Assembly (NCBI RefSeq): GCF_001708185.1
Contig: NZ_MDDN01000002.1
Location: 434,001 to 498,000, forward strand
Reading direction: 5' to 3'
Length of the DNA: 64,000 bases
From: Lysinibacillus xylanilyticus
GTDB lineage: Bacteria; Bacillota; Bacilli; Bacillales_A; Planococcaceae
Shown: positions 23,702 through 31,413 of the stretch, piece by piece
How positions within the stretch are numbered: position 1 is the stretch's first letter
How the letters are laid out: every line of letters starts with the position of its first letter
Notes under the pieces: generated by a model
Database searches by the model: none
The model's input: the letters and a program-made list of their open reading frames with translations, nothing else
What the model was told of the DNA's origin: nothing
Translations under genes and position numbers: made by a program

Positions 23702-23863
23702 CAAGCAGTTCATAATATGTTTGGTTAACCAGACCAATTCGAGGAGGAATTATGAACTGCTTGACGAGAGCGAGTTTCGACTCGCAAACGTCTGATTTTG
23801 TGGTATAATACATTTGTATAATTTAGTTGCTGTTTAATCCCCCAAAGATTATGCAGCTTTTTT
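23702..23863 (+). ncRNA. Structured rightward element with possible leader peptide
   Basis: This gap (23660-23951) has no leftward gene. On the + strand a perfect 15-bp inverted repeat (23702-23716 with 23749-23763) would hide the ATG at 23752 of an 18-codon frame (MNCLTRASFDSQTSDFVV), with GAGGAGG in its loop. A GCGAGT-TTCG-ACTCGC hairpin follows (23770-23785), then an extended -10 TGGTATAAT (23801-23809), and an imperfect 11-bp stem with six T (23829-23863) as a rightward terminator. It could be one regulated leader or two short RNAs. No upstream promoter is clear. Confidence 0.4.
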
Positions 23864-23951
23864 ATTGCCATTTAGTTTTGCAAGCACTTTTTTGTCACAA
23901 TAAAAATGTACATATACTAACCTTTGTCTAAGCGTCATGTGCCTCCAGGCT

Positions 23952-24218
23952 CTAACTTTGATGCGCATACTTCTTCATCACCTCGCTTAGTAGACCTCTA
24001 TCTTGTAAATCTTTGATAACCCAAAGGAAATTTTGTTGATCTTGTAAATGTGCTTTTAGTCTTACGATTTCGTTTGTTGAATTCTTGATTTTTCGCATAC
24101 ACTCCGCTGATTGGTGATAATCTCCACGTTTGTTATGCACTCCAATAGCTACTAATAAATCCTCGTTGCAAGCCTCTAACTTTGCTATCTCTAGCTTCAA
24201 TTTTTCTACAATATCCAT
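23952..24218 (-). CDS. Hypothetical coiled-coil early protein
   Basis: 88 residues, almost entirely helical (VEKLKLEIAKLEACNEDLLV, SAECMRKIKNSTNEIVRLKA), probably a small coiled coil. No named domain. It overlaps the preceding regulator gene by 13 bases, so it is translated from that transcript and is probably controlled by the ATTCC operators upstream of it. Confidence 0.6.
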   Translation of the reverse strand: MDIVEKLKLEIAKLEACNEDLLVAIGVHNKRGDYHQSAECMRKIKNSTNEIVRLKAHLQDQQNFLWVIKDLQDRGLLSEVMKKYAHQS

Positions 24219-24496
24219 CTGAACAATCCTCCTATAAACATTGGCATCATCGGCATTAACTGAGTTACGGCATTTACAGTATCCATTCCGAATAATATTG
24301 CGGCTGCTGGCATTTCAGAGTTTGTTATGTTAATCCATTTTAAAAATGTTGATAAATCTAAAACCTTTCTACCACTCTCATATTTGCTTACACATGATTG
24401 TGTTATATTTAATTCTTCCGCAATATCCTCTTGAGTCATTTTTGCTTTCTTACGAAAGAGTTTTAACAATTTTCCGTGTTCAAGTGCATCGAACAT
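24206..24496 (-). CDS. XRE-family regulator with hydrophobic tail
   Basis: 96 residues from the ATG at 24496, which has GAGGAGG eight bases upstream; a longer frame to 24538 would begin inside the operator. The helix-turn-helix is MTQEDIAEELNITQSCVSKYESG. After it the C-terminal 40 residues are unusually hydrophobic (MPAAAILFGMDTVNAV, LMPMMPMFIGGLF), possibly membrane-associating or a dimer patch. Two palindromes just upstream suggest autoregulation. It lies in the early operon, separate from the main Cro/CI switch. Confidence 0.75.
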   Translation of the reverse strand: MFDALEHGKLLKLFRKKAKMTQEDIAEELNITQSCVSKYESGRKVLDLSTFLKWINITNSEMPAAAILFGMDTVNAVTQLMPMMPMFIGGLFRWIL

Positions 24497-24514
24497 AATT
24501 ACGTCCTCCTCAAT

Positions 24515-24546
24515 ATTCCGTATTGGAATAAATTCCATTGTGGAAT
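24515..24546. promoter_or_regulatory. Tandem ATTCC-N5-GGAAT operators
   Basis: Two palindromes, ATTCC-GTATT-GGAAT (24515-24529) and ATTCC-ATTGT-GGAAT (24532-24546), have centres 17 bases apart and lie just upstream of the XRE gene's ribosome site. The repeated half-sites strongly suggest binding sites for that regulator. Confidence 0.7.
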
Positions 24547-24579
24547 ACCAATTTCTCTCAAGTTAACTTAATATAATGA

Positions 24580-24607
24580 TAAGAGGTAGATTTGCCCCTA
24601 CCTCTTA
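24580..24607. other. Ten-pair hairpin upstream of the ATTCC operators
   Basis: TAAGAGGTAG (24580-24589) pairs with CTACCTCTTA (24598-24607). No strong T-run follows on either strand. It may be a weak leftward terminator for the 24651 gene or a leader structure. Confidence 0.4.
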
Positions 24608-24650
24608 CTAGATTGGTAGTTTGACTTGAGGCCATTTGCCCTGGCCTCTC

Positions 24651-25001
24651 CTAAGCCCTTAATAATCTAAGACTTTCGTTTTCGCTCACATAAATTCCCA
24701 AGCGCTCATTCATATACATCACATTATTGTCTCGCCATTCTAGTACTTTATCTCGTGGATAACGAGCTGTTAATGCATGACACTTTGGGAATCCATCCAT
24801 GCGAATTATCTTCTCTACAGTCGGTAGTTCACATTGGAATATTTTAGCAACGTGTTCTTTTCTTAAGTTTGAAGGTAGAAGCAATTCAGATTTCATAGCT
24901 TCTCTACAATCTTCAACTCCCTGCTTGTAAGCCTTTTGAAACAAGTCGACTAATTCGGCGTTAAGTAATGCGTCTTTCAGTTCGTCTATAGTTAGATTCA
25001 T
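24651..25001 (-). CDS. Helix-turn-helix protein, excisionase-like
   Basis: 116 residues. The middle, LRKEHVAKIFQCELPTVEKI followed by MDGFPKCHALTARYPRDKVLEW, has the pattern of excisionase/AlpA-type winged helices in which a recognition helix is followed by a YPRxxVxxW wing. The N-terminus is helical. It may be a phage DNA-binding protein such as an excisionase or an early regulator. The family is not certain. It follows the antirepressor gene. Confidence 0.6.
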   Translation of the reverse strand: MNLTIDELKDALLNAELVDLFQKAYKQGVEDCREAMKSELLLPSNLRKEHVAKIFQCELPTVEKIIRMDGFPKCHALTARYPRDKVLEWRDNNVMYMNERLGIYVSENESLRLLRA

Positions 25002-25028
25002 TTTGCTAACCTCCTAGCGAGCAGTACA

Positions 25029-25829
25029 TCACTGCACAATTCGTAATTGCGGTTTATTGTTACGTTCTATCACCGGGACAATGCCTTTAGACTTCAAAAT
25101 GTCGTACAAAAATAATCGACCTTTTTGAGTCCACTTAGTATTTAGTTTTGTATCAGGACTACCATTTGAACGTGTAATATCAATGGTTTGTGAATGAGTA
25201 AATCCTTTGTCGTGATATTTACTGTATAGAAGCCATTGACCTCCTTGGTTATATTGCACACCCAATTCGTGAAGTTTGTTGTTCATTGCTTGTCCGGACA
25301 TACCGTAATCTTTGGCTATTTGTGTAATAGTCATTAACCCTTTGCTGTTCAAAATTCGATCTGTGTAATCAGCTTTCGGTTTCATTTCACCGATGATTTG
25401 ATCTTTTTGTTTGTTAGCTAATTCAAGTTGTTCACGTTCTTCTTCTTTTTCGAGTAGAGCGATTAAGGCTTCTTTGTAAGTAGAAGGCAGATTAAATTGT
25501 GGTTTACTAAGCTGCTCTTCCATTTCTTCAAAACGAATGACATATGCTGCTGTGAATAAGACACCTTTTTCTCCAGTCATTTTATTGGCAACCATGTCAC
25601 AACCTTTTTTTGTGAGTAGATAGCAAGGCATTTCTTTATTTTGGCTATTGCGATAAGTGTGGGGTATGAAGAAATTCGCACTCCCCAAATTTGGGGCGTC
25701 CTCTAAAATCTCGATGTACCCTTTAATATCTCTGATTAAATGGTCATGACGTTTCCCGACCATTTCTGCCACATCTCGACTATCTGTTACCAATTGACTG
25801 TTGAATGGAACTACTTTTAATTGATTCAT
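25029..25829 (-). CDS. Rha/KilAC-type phage antirepressor
   Basis: 266 residues. Residues 1-105 form a Rha domain (DSRDVAEMVGKRHDHLIRDI, FFIPHTYRNSQNKEMPCYLL, KKGCDMVANKMTGEKG). Residues about 150-260 form a KilAC/ANT domain (SKGLMTITQIAKDYGMSGQA, then LHELGVQYNQGGQWLLY). This two-domain form is a common phage antirepressor that binds repressor and triggers induction. It is the first large gene leftward of the main switch. AGGAGGTCTTCTC precedes the ATG. Confidence 0.9.
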   Translation of the reverse strand: MNQLKVVPFNSQLVTDSRDVAEMVGKRHDHLIRDIKGYIEILEDAPNLGSANFFIPHTYRNSQNKEMPCYLLTKKGCDMVANKMTGEKGVLFTAAYVIRFEEMEEQLSKPQFNLPSTYKEALIALLEKEEEREQLELANKQKDQIIGEMKPKADYTDRILNSKGLMTITQIAKDYGMSGQAMNNKLHELGVQYNQGGQWLLYSKYHDKGFTHSQTIDITRSNGSPDTKLNTKWTQKGRLFLYDILKSKGIVPVIERNNKPQLRIVQ

Positions 25830-25895
25830 GAGAAGACCTCCTATGTTTTAAAATTCCCCAATCTGCTAAACTATTGGTAGATCGGAGGTAAGAAT

Positions 25896-26252
25896 ATGAA
25901 ATTAAACAATATTATGGTTTGCGAAATTATTACAACTGTTTACAAATTAGGTGAAGGTAAATACTCATTAGAAGACCTTCACAGCCAACCCCTTTTAGAA
26001 AAATATCAACACCAAGAGTTATTAGAGACTTTAGATATGATGATTTTCTTACAACTTCTAATCGGGGAAAGAATGAATAGATTTAATTTTGAAAATGTAT
26101 CTATTACTTCTCTACATGTATATGGATTTAAAATTGCTAGAGTTTTAGAATCTACATTACCGCGCCTTGAACTAGAAGGCTTTGTAAAAGGAAATCCTGA
26201 TTTAACAGTTGTTGATGTTCACGAAAAAGCTAAGGAAATACTTAGTCGATAA
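25896..26252 (+). CDS. Hypothetical rightward protein inside the early operon
   Basis: 118 residues, mainly helical (NNIMVCEIITTVYKLGEGKY, ELLETLDMMIFLQLLIGERM). GGAGGTAAGAAT precedes the ATG. I recognise no domain. It is the only full-size rightward gene between the antirepressor and the Cro-like gene, facing a convergent 66-residue gene 19 bases past its stop. Its opposite direction suggests expression from the prophage state. Confidence 0.65.
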   Translation: MKLNNIMVCEIITTVYKLGEGKYSLEDLHSQPLLEKYQHQELLETLDMMIFLQLLIGERMNRFNFENVSITSLHVYGFKIARVLESTLPRLELEGFVKGNPDLTVVDVHEKAKEILSR

Positions 26253-26271
26253 ACCAATTGGACCGGCAATT

Positions 26272-26472
26272 TTAATTGTCGTTCTCATAATGAAACCAGT
26301 AAAAATAATTTAATATTGCTTCTGTTTGCTCAGAAGACAAATTATGTTGACTTAACGATTTTCTTAAAGACTGCAGAACTTTGTTCACTACATCTGCATC
26401 AACTTTTTTTAAAAGTTCAGTTCTTCTTTTAAAAAGTTCATCATGTAGTAATTCAAGCTTATTTTGCTCCAC
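26272..26472 (-). CDS. Small helical hypothetical protein
   Basis: 66 residues, helical and amphipathic (LLHDELFKRRTELLKKVDAD), ending in an aromatic FYWFHYENDN. AAAGGGGGTG precedes the ATG. No family recognised. It is the second leftward gene after the Cro-like regulator, an early position typical of small control proteins. Confidence 0.6.
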   Translation of the reverse strand: MEQNKLELLHDELFKRRTELLKKVDADVVNKVLQSLRKSLSQHNLSSEQTEAILNYFYWFHYENDN

Positions 26473-26538
26473 AACTACACCCCCTTTCGTTTTATATAGA
26501 TAGGGTGTTAATAAGGAAATGAATAGACATATTGTCTA

Positions 26539-26763
26539 CTAAGAAACATTCGTTTTAGACACTTCGTCCAAAAGTTGTTTAAAAAAAATTTCATCTACGC
26601 TACAGTTGAATAATTCAGCTATATTCCCAGCGAGAATAAAGTTTGGGTTTCTTATTCCACTTTCAATTTTGTAATAGTGAGAAGTAGAAATACCTAATAT
26701 TTGAGATATTTTCTTAACACTTAATTTCTTCTTCTGTCGAAGAGTTTTTAAATTTGATCTCAT
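26539..26763 (-). CDS. Cro-like XRE regulator
   Basis: 74 residues: an N-terminal RQKKKLSVKKISQILGISTS helix-turn-helix, YKIESGIRNPNFILAGNIAE and a FNCSVDEIFF close, the form of lytic-side Cro/XRE regulators. It is transcribed divergently from the repressor gene at 26922 across a region with four TTGGAC-type sites. It opens the leftward early operon. Confidence 0.85.
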   Translation of the reverse strand: MRSNLKTLRQKKKLSVKKISQILGISTSHYYKIESGIRNPNFILAGNIAELFNCSVDEIFFKQLLDEVSKTNVS

Positions 26764-26781
26764 TTCTTCACCTCAGTTCTG

Positions 26782-26886
26782 TTGGACTTTTTGTCTCTTG
26801 AGTTAAATATAATGGACAAAACGTCCAAAGTCAACTATTAATTACACATTTTGTCCAAATGCAAATATTTATTGGACAATAAGTGT
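26782..26886. promoter_or_regulatory. Main lysogeny operator region, four TTGGAC sites
   Basis: Four related sites lie between the divergent regulators: TTGGACTTTTTGTC (26782-26795), TGGACAAAACGTCCA (26813-26827, near-perfect dyad), ACATTTTGTCCA (26846-26857, inverted) and TTGGACAATAAGTGT (26872-26886). A shared TTGGACAAAA core suggests one repressor binding repeatedly, as in CI/Cro switches. Confidence 0.75.
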
Positions 26887-26921
26887 AAAATTTAATAAAT
26901 CAAACTAAAAGGAGAACTCTT

Positions 26922-27323
26922 ATGTTTCATGAAAGATTAAAGAAATTAAGAGAAAACGAAAAAATAACTCGTGAACATCTAGCTAGTTCATTAGGGATAA
27001 CATATTCTGCATTATCTAAATATGAGACTGGGAAAAGAGAGCCTGACTTTGAATTACTTCAAAAAATAGCTAATTATTTCAAAGTAACGACAGATTATTT
27101 ACTTTGCGTTAGCGATGAACCTTCTCCGGTTAACCACAAACTTGCAGGTATTTCAGATGAGGATTACAACAAACTAAGTGCATACCAAAAAGAAGTTATC
27201 GATTTCTTTTTAACTAGAGAAAATTTATTTTTCAAAAACCAACCAGAGAATATGCTTGATGCACTAGAACAATTCGAAGTGTTTTATGAAGTGTGGAAAA
27301 AACAACAAGAAAACAAGAAGTAA
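26922..27323 (+). CDS. CI-like prophage repressor
   Basis: 133 residues. The N-terminal helix-turn-helix is LKKLRENEKITREHLASSLG with ITYSALSKYETGKREPDFEL. A short linker and a C-terminal helical part (LDALEQFEVFYEVWKKQQEN) follow, with no LexA-type protease domain. Repressors of this short kind are usually cleared by an ImmA-type protease, and one is encoded next. AAAGGAGAACTCTT precedes the ATG. Expected to keep the prophage silent through the 26782-26886 sites. Confidence 0.85.
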   Translation: MFHERLKKLRENEKITREHLASSLGITYSALSKYETGKREPDFELLQKIANYFKVTTDYLLCVSDEPSPVNHKLAGISDEDYNKLSAYQKEVIDFFLTRENLFFKNQPENMLDALEQFEVFYEVWKKQQENKK

Positions 27324-27359
27324 TGTTACAAGATTTTATGTAATTCCCAAATAATTATA

Positions 27360-27389
27360 AAATTCACCTTTCCTTTGGTGAATTTTTTT
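27360..27389 (+). terminator. Terminator after the repressor gene
   Basis: AAATTCACC (27360-27368) pairs with GGTGAATTT (27377-27385) and is followed by a T-run. It separates the repressor from the ImmA-like gene, so the latter may be expressed by partial read-through or its own promoter. Confidence 0.8.
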
Positions 27390-27429
27390 GTTAATATATA
27401 GGAACATTTGTTTGCAAAAGAGGGGAATT

Positions 27430-27933
27430 ATGACTTTTATTTACACTCATTCAGAAGATTACATTCGAAACCTTTATTCAAGTATTAATGTCACTACTCC
27501 AAAACAGTTAGATCCACGAATAATTGCACCAAAACTTGGTTTAACATTACTCTATTTACCTATTGATTCAATGAATTCTGGAAATGTGATCTCTATAGAC
27601 TCACGATTATCTAATGAGGAACAATGGCAGGATTTTTGCCACGAATTAGGTCATGCGATTTTGCATTCTGGTAATCAAGTCAAAGCTATATCTCTTTTTA
27701 GGGAGTATCAGGAATATAAAGCAAACAATTTTGCTTTACAAGCATGTGTACCAACTTTCATGCTAAAAAAAATAGAACTACCTATAGATGAAGAAAAAGC
27801 TATTAATATGATCCAACTACTATTTAATGTTAAGTATGAATTCGCTCAAAAACGTCTAAATCATTACCTTAATAATCATTTTTTTGACGGTTATTCTCTT
27901 GCTGAAAGGAGCAATTATAGTGGGATATGTTAA
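27430..27933 (+). CDS. ImmA/IrrE-type metallopeptidase
   Basis: 167 residues from the ATG at 27430 behind GAGGGG; an upstream ATG at 27388 lacks a site. HELGH at residues 71-75 is the zinc motif, and a FREYQEYKANNFALQACVPT helix supplies the downstream acidic ligand. ImmA proteins cleave or trigger cleavage of a cognate repressor to induce a mobile element. It lies between repressor and integrase and overlaps the integrase start by 14 bases. Confidence 0.85.
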   Translation: MTFIYTHSEDYIRNLYSSINVTTPKQLDPRIIAPKLGLTLLYLPIDSMNSGNVISIDSRLSNEEQWQDFCHELGHAILHSGNQVKAISLFREYQEYKANNFALQACVPTFMLKKIELPIDEEKAINMIQLLFNVKYEFAQKRLNHYLNNHFFDGYSLAERSNYSGIC

Positions 27934-29095
27934 ACAAATAGGAAAAAATAAATATTCATTATATGCAGACCTAGGGTATCGAGGGAAAAAACGCGTCCGA
28001 AAATATAAAACCGTTGAGGCTAAAAATGAAAAAGAAGCTAAACGTTTACTTATATTATTTGAAGAAGAGTTATCAAAAAATAAAGAGGTATATTTCAATA
28101 ACTTAGATACCGTTACTCTTAACGAACTATACCCTCGCTGGAGGGATGAATATGCTAAACAGCACTATAGCATTCGGGGCTTTAGAGATAACTGTAACCA
28201 TCTTGAAAAGCGCATTCTTCCGATTTTTGGAGATATAAAAATACGAGAAATCAAGAAAGTTGATATTATTTTCTTTGTAAATGACTTGCAAAAAAATAAT
28301 AAACGTAGAGATGGGAATGCAGGAACACTATCACCTTCCACAGTACACAATATATATAAAGCTTTCTCCAGTATTATGTCTGTAGCTTCAGAATGGGAAA
28401 TTATCGAAAATAATCCATGTAAGGATATACCTTTACCTAAGTTAAAATATGAAGAAGGAAAAGCTTATAGTCAAATTCAAGTAGTAGCTTTATTTGAAAG
28501 ATTACGTAAACAAGCTAGTGCTGAAAGGAGATTATTGGTTGAATTAGCTGTAGTAAGTGCAGCAAGACAAGGTGAAATAGTTGCTCTTGAAGAAAGACAC
28601 TTAAATCCAACGAATAATACGATTTTAATAGAACAAGCTCTTGTTAATGTCGCTGGTGAAGGTATTGTATTAAAAGATACAAAAGGTAGAAGGAAAAGAA
28701 TTGTCTCTATACCATCCAATGTTATGAATGATTTAGTAACGTTGGCTGCTTTTAAAAAATACCAGTTATCTGAAGCCGGAGAAGATAGAGAATGGCAAGA
28801 GCATACGTTTTTATTTTCAAATGAATATGGTAAACCCTATAGACCTGATTCTATTAGCCAATGGTGGGAACGGTTTATGAAAAGGAATGAAGATTTGGAA
28901 ACAATACGTTTTCATGATTTACGTCATACTTCGGCCACCCTCTTAATTCACGAAGGAGAACATCCAAAAGTTATTCAGGCTCGTTTGGGACATTCAAGTA
29001 TCACAACTACGATGAATACTTATGGTCATTTATTAGAGGAAACTGATCAAAGAGCAAGTAATCACTTCGATAAGCTATTTAACAAAAAAGAATGA
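27920..29095 (+). CDS. int: Tyrosine recombinase, prophage integrase
   Basis: 391 residues from a GTG at 27920 with AAAGGAG eight bases upstream; a longer frame to 27884 is not supported. The N-terminus has an Arm-type AP2-like stretch (YADLGYRGKKRVRKYKT), then a SAM-like core-binding domain. The catalytic residues are R216 (SAARQGEI), H332-xx-R335 (FHDLRHTS), H358 (LGHSS) and the nucleophile Y368 (MNTYGH). It ends 94 bases from a tRNA-Arg gene, the likely attachment site. Confidence 0.95.
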   Translation: MGYVKQIGKNKYSLYADLGYRGKKRVRKYKTVEAKNEKEAKRLLILFEEELSKNKEVYFNNLDTVTLNELYPRWRDEYAKQHYSIRGFRDNCNHLEKRILPIFGDIKIREIKKVDIIFFVNDLQKNNKRRDGNAGTLSPSTVHNIYKAFSSIMSVASEWEIIENNPCKDIPLPKLKYEEGKAYSQIQVVALFERLRKQASAERRLLVELAVVSAARQGEIVALEERHLNPTNNTILIEQALVNVAGEGIVLKDTKGRRKRIVSIPSNVMNDLVTLAAFKKYQLSEAGEDREWQEHTFLFSNEYGKPYRPDSISQWWERFMKRNEDLETIRFHDLRHTSATLLIHEGEHPKVIQARLGHSSITTTMNTYGHLLEETDQRASNHFDKLFNKKE

Positions 29096-29151
29096 TTTGG
29101 ACAAATTTTGGGCAAATTATTAAGCTATCCTCATTTATGCATAAAAATAAA

Positions 29152-29182
29152 AAGCCTTACAACCGTTATGGCTGTAAGGCTT
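29152..29182 (-). terminator. Terminator of tRNA-Arg
   Basis: AAGCCTTACA (29152-29161) pairs with TGTAAGGCTT (29173-29182), with an inner CC/GG. Leftward it is followed by TTTTTATTTTT. It lies just after the 3' end of the tRNA and next to the integrase. Confidence 0.85.
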
Positions 29183-29189
29183 ACATTGA

Positions 29190-29263
<74 letters not shown>

Positions 29264-29483
29264 ATGATGTCATCTCTATATAAACTATATTAACGACAAT
29301 ATTTATTATATGCGCTTTAAAGCATAATGTCAACATTAATTTTACTATGAAGGCAAGGTTTGCCTCATGATAAATATTATATGATTTCATATACCCCTTT
29401 ATGCCATTTCTCAAAACTACTTTTGCTAATCATAACAGATTTTTTACTAAAATAAAAAAGCAAAAAAACTGGAGGATCCTAAA

Positions 29484-29592
29484 ATGTTTGAATGATTTAG
29501 TAGTGTCGTAACTGGTGATGCACAAGGGATTCGCAAAAACATTGTATTAGCATATGCACGAAATAATGCCAATGTTGTAATAAGAATAAAAC
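29484..29592 (+). pseudogene. Fragment of a short-chain dehydrogenase
   Basis: An ATG after GGAGGATCCTAAA opens a frame with a stop at codon 4, then reads VVTGDAQGIRKNIVLAYARN and NANVVI, which is the NAD-binding Rossmann start of a short-chain dehydrogenase (T-G-x-x-x-G-I) with the final Gly lost. The similarity ends after about 35 codons. It is a decayed remnant between the prophage end and the next gene. The rest of 29264-29669 shows nothing else. Confidence 0.65.
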
Positions 29593-29669
29593 AGATTCAC
29601 TTCTTTCATAACTGGGAGTACCTCGGAGTATTCTACACTAGAAAGAATATTAGAAGGAGTTGATATACA

Positions 29670-30335
29670 TTGTTTTCATATCCATATGGAAATTATGGCA
29701 ATTCTTTAAGCGCGCTATATAATGCTCCCAACACTCAATATACCGCACCAATTCGCCATTTTTTAAAACCTCAGAACGATTGCCGGCGCTGTATTAGTAA
29801 AGCTGAAGCTGATTTTATGGCAATGAATCGTTTATTATGGATGGAGCACGTCAATTGGACGAGGATGACGATTATCAGTATTGTCTTTGGTTTACCTGAC
29901 TTACCCTTTGTGCAGGAACGGCTGCTACGAAATGCGACTGACTTAGGGAATTGTCTACGTCCATTTTACGGTGACCAAATTGCTGATCGCTATTCTGAGC
30001 TGATTAAAGAACACCTTATTATTGCAGCACAGTTAGTTACTGCAGCTGCTAAAGGGGATGCAGCAACAGCAAAGGCAAAAGAAAAGGAATGGTATCGTAA
30101 TGCTAACGAAATTGTAATATTTTTGAATCGAATAAATCCATACTTGAGTGTAGAGGACTTGCAAAAAATGTTCTATACGCATTTAGCTTTAACAAAAAAA
30201 GAAGCTGTAGCAATGATTCAGAAAAATTATCAAGCAGATGTACAAATTTTTGATGTCATTGAGGCCGAGGCACTTGCTATGTCGGATATGATTGCTAGTG
30301 CCATTGTGATGCAATTTTGCTATCTTTTTTATTAA
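29670..30335 (+). CDS. Hypothetical helical-bundle protein
   Basis: 221 residues starting at a TTG (29670) with AGAAGGAG ten bases upstream. A short Tyr/Asn/Gly-rich lead (SYPYGNYGNSLSALYNAPN) is followed by long helices (MAMNRLLWMEHVNWTRMTI, VTAAAKGDAATAKAKEKEW). The second half has a pattern of alternating helices like four-helix bundles. I have seen such Bacillaceae proteins only as hypotheticals. Monocistronic, closed by a bidirectional terminator. Confidence 0.7.
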   Translation: MFSYPYGNYGNSLSALYNAPNTQYTAPIRHFLKPQNDCRRCISKAEADFMAMNRLLWMEHVNWTRMTIISIVFGLPDLPFVQERLLRNATDLGNCLRPFYGDQIADRYSELIKEHLIIAAQLVTAAAKGDAATAKAKEKEWYRNANEIVIFLNRINPYLSVEDLQKMFYTHLALTKKEAVAMIQKNYQADVQIFDVIEAEALAMSDMIASAIVMQFCYLFY

Positions 30336-30346
30336 TGTTATTAATA

Positions 30347-30394
30347 AAACCAGCTTTTTTGACAAAGTTAATTTGTTAATAAAGCTGGTTTTTT
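30347..30394. terminator. Bidirectional terminator between convergent genes
   Basis: AAACCAGCTTT (30347-30357 region) pairs with AAAGCTGGTTT (30381-30391) and both ends have T-runs, serving the convergent genes on either side. Confidence 0.85.
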
Positions 30395-31077
30395 ATTTCC
30401 ACTATCGGTGGATAAATTCTAGCCTTTTGTATTTTTGAATAATGAGCTATTGGATGAATTCCTTTTGTTGTTTCATTCACAAAAGGAGCTAGTGTATTGC
30501 TTACGATATCAATGTTGACCCGTTGCAACTGCCAAGGCATATGACTTATATCTATGCGAAATAAGGAATTTTTCCATTTCGCCCAAGAATGATAACGTTC
30601 CACCAACCATTTTTCTAAGGTAGAACTCATTATTGCACTAGAAATCGGTTGATAGGAAATCTTCAACCTTTCAGCCAGCGCTCCGTGATGTAAACTTGTA
30701 AAAGAAAAATGGTTTCCTCTTTGTTTTAAAGATATTTTTGAATGGCGATAGGATAGACTGGCTTTTGTAGCTATTTGTACAATAAAACGATTTGTAACAT
30801 CTAAGTTAAAAAAATAAATACCTTTCATGCCGTTATATGTAACATATGTACGGACATTCAGCTGTAAATAGGAATCCATCCCAGGGAATGGTGGTAAAAA
30901 TCTCAGCCGTTGTCCTTTTACTTTAAAAAGGACAACACTAAGCCAAGCGTTATTTTCATAGAGATCCAGTTGCAATTCTTGAGGGATGTACGGCTCTATT
31001 TCATTAGGTGATATTGGCCAATGTAGAAACAACACATCCTGCCATATTTGCGTCATAATCCACGGTTTGCTCCACAT
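30376..31077 (-). CDS. DUF2071 (YqjF-like) protein
   Basis: 233 residues from the ATG at 31077, supported by GAAGGGAG eight bases upstream; a longer frame to 31176 lies in the neighbouring small gene's region. WSKPWIMTQIWQDVLFLHWP with PNEIEPYIPQELQLDLYEN is the YqjF/DUF2071 opening, and YLQLNVRTYVTYNGMKGIYF is its second signature. The biochemical role of this family is unknown. It is the downstream neighbour of a DUF2639-type gene. Confidence 0.85.
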   Translation of the reverse strand: MWSKPWIMTQIWQDVLFLHWPISPNEIEPYIPQELQLDLYENNAWLSVVLFKVKGQRLRFLPPFPGMDSYLQLNVRTYVTYNGMKGIYFFNLDVTNRFIVQIATKASLSYRHSKISLKQRGNHFSFTSLHHGALAERLKISYQPISSAIMSSTLEKWLVERYHSWAKWKNSLFRIDISHMPWQLQRVNIDIVSNTLAPFVNETTKGIHPIAHYSKIQKARIYPPIVEIKNQLY

Positions 31078-31138
31078 AAAATAACTCCCTTCTGTAGTAA
31101 AATTCTTTCCTACAAAGGAGTTATTCAAACGAAAATGA

Positions 31139-31312
31139 TTATTTTTGTTCTGAATCGAACGTTTCTTTTTCAACATATTTGTAATATAAATTGCGTAATT
31201 CGGATTCTTTATAATTGCCTAAATGACTTTTATATTGTGGATGCACCAAAATTCCATGGTCTCGAAGTTGCTTAACAAACCAACCTTTTGAATACTTATA
31301 CACGTCACACAT
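31139..31312 (-). CDS. Small DUF2639-like (YflJ-like) protein
   Basis: 57 residues from an ATG behind GAAGGAG. The start MCDVYKYSKGWFVKQLRDHG followed by a histidine-containing GILVHPQYKSHLGNYKESEL and LRNLYYKYV matches the short YflJ/DUF2639 proteins of Bacillaceae, whose role is unknown. It stands just upstream of the DUF2071 gene in the same direction. Confidence 0.7.
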   Translation of the reverse strand: MCDVYKYSKGWFVKQLRDHGILVHPQYKSHLGNYKESELRNLYYKYVEKETFDSEQK

Positions 31313-31381
31313 TCTCCTTCACATATATTCATACATAGCGTATGCTTCAGAGTTTTATGTGGTTACGGTTATTGTACATAA

Positions 31382-31411
31382 AAAAACGAAGGAATTTATC
31401 CCTCGTTTTTA
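31382..31411. terminator. Terminator after selO
   Basis: AAAACGAAGG and CCTCGTTTTT form a stem around AATTTAT with flanking A and T runs, serving the leftward selO transcript. Confidence 0.8.
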
Positions 31412-31413
31412 AC

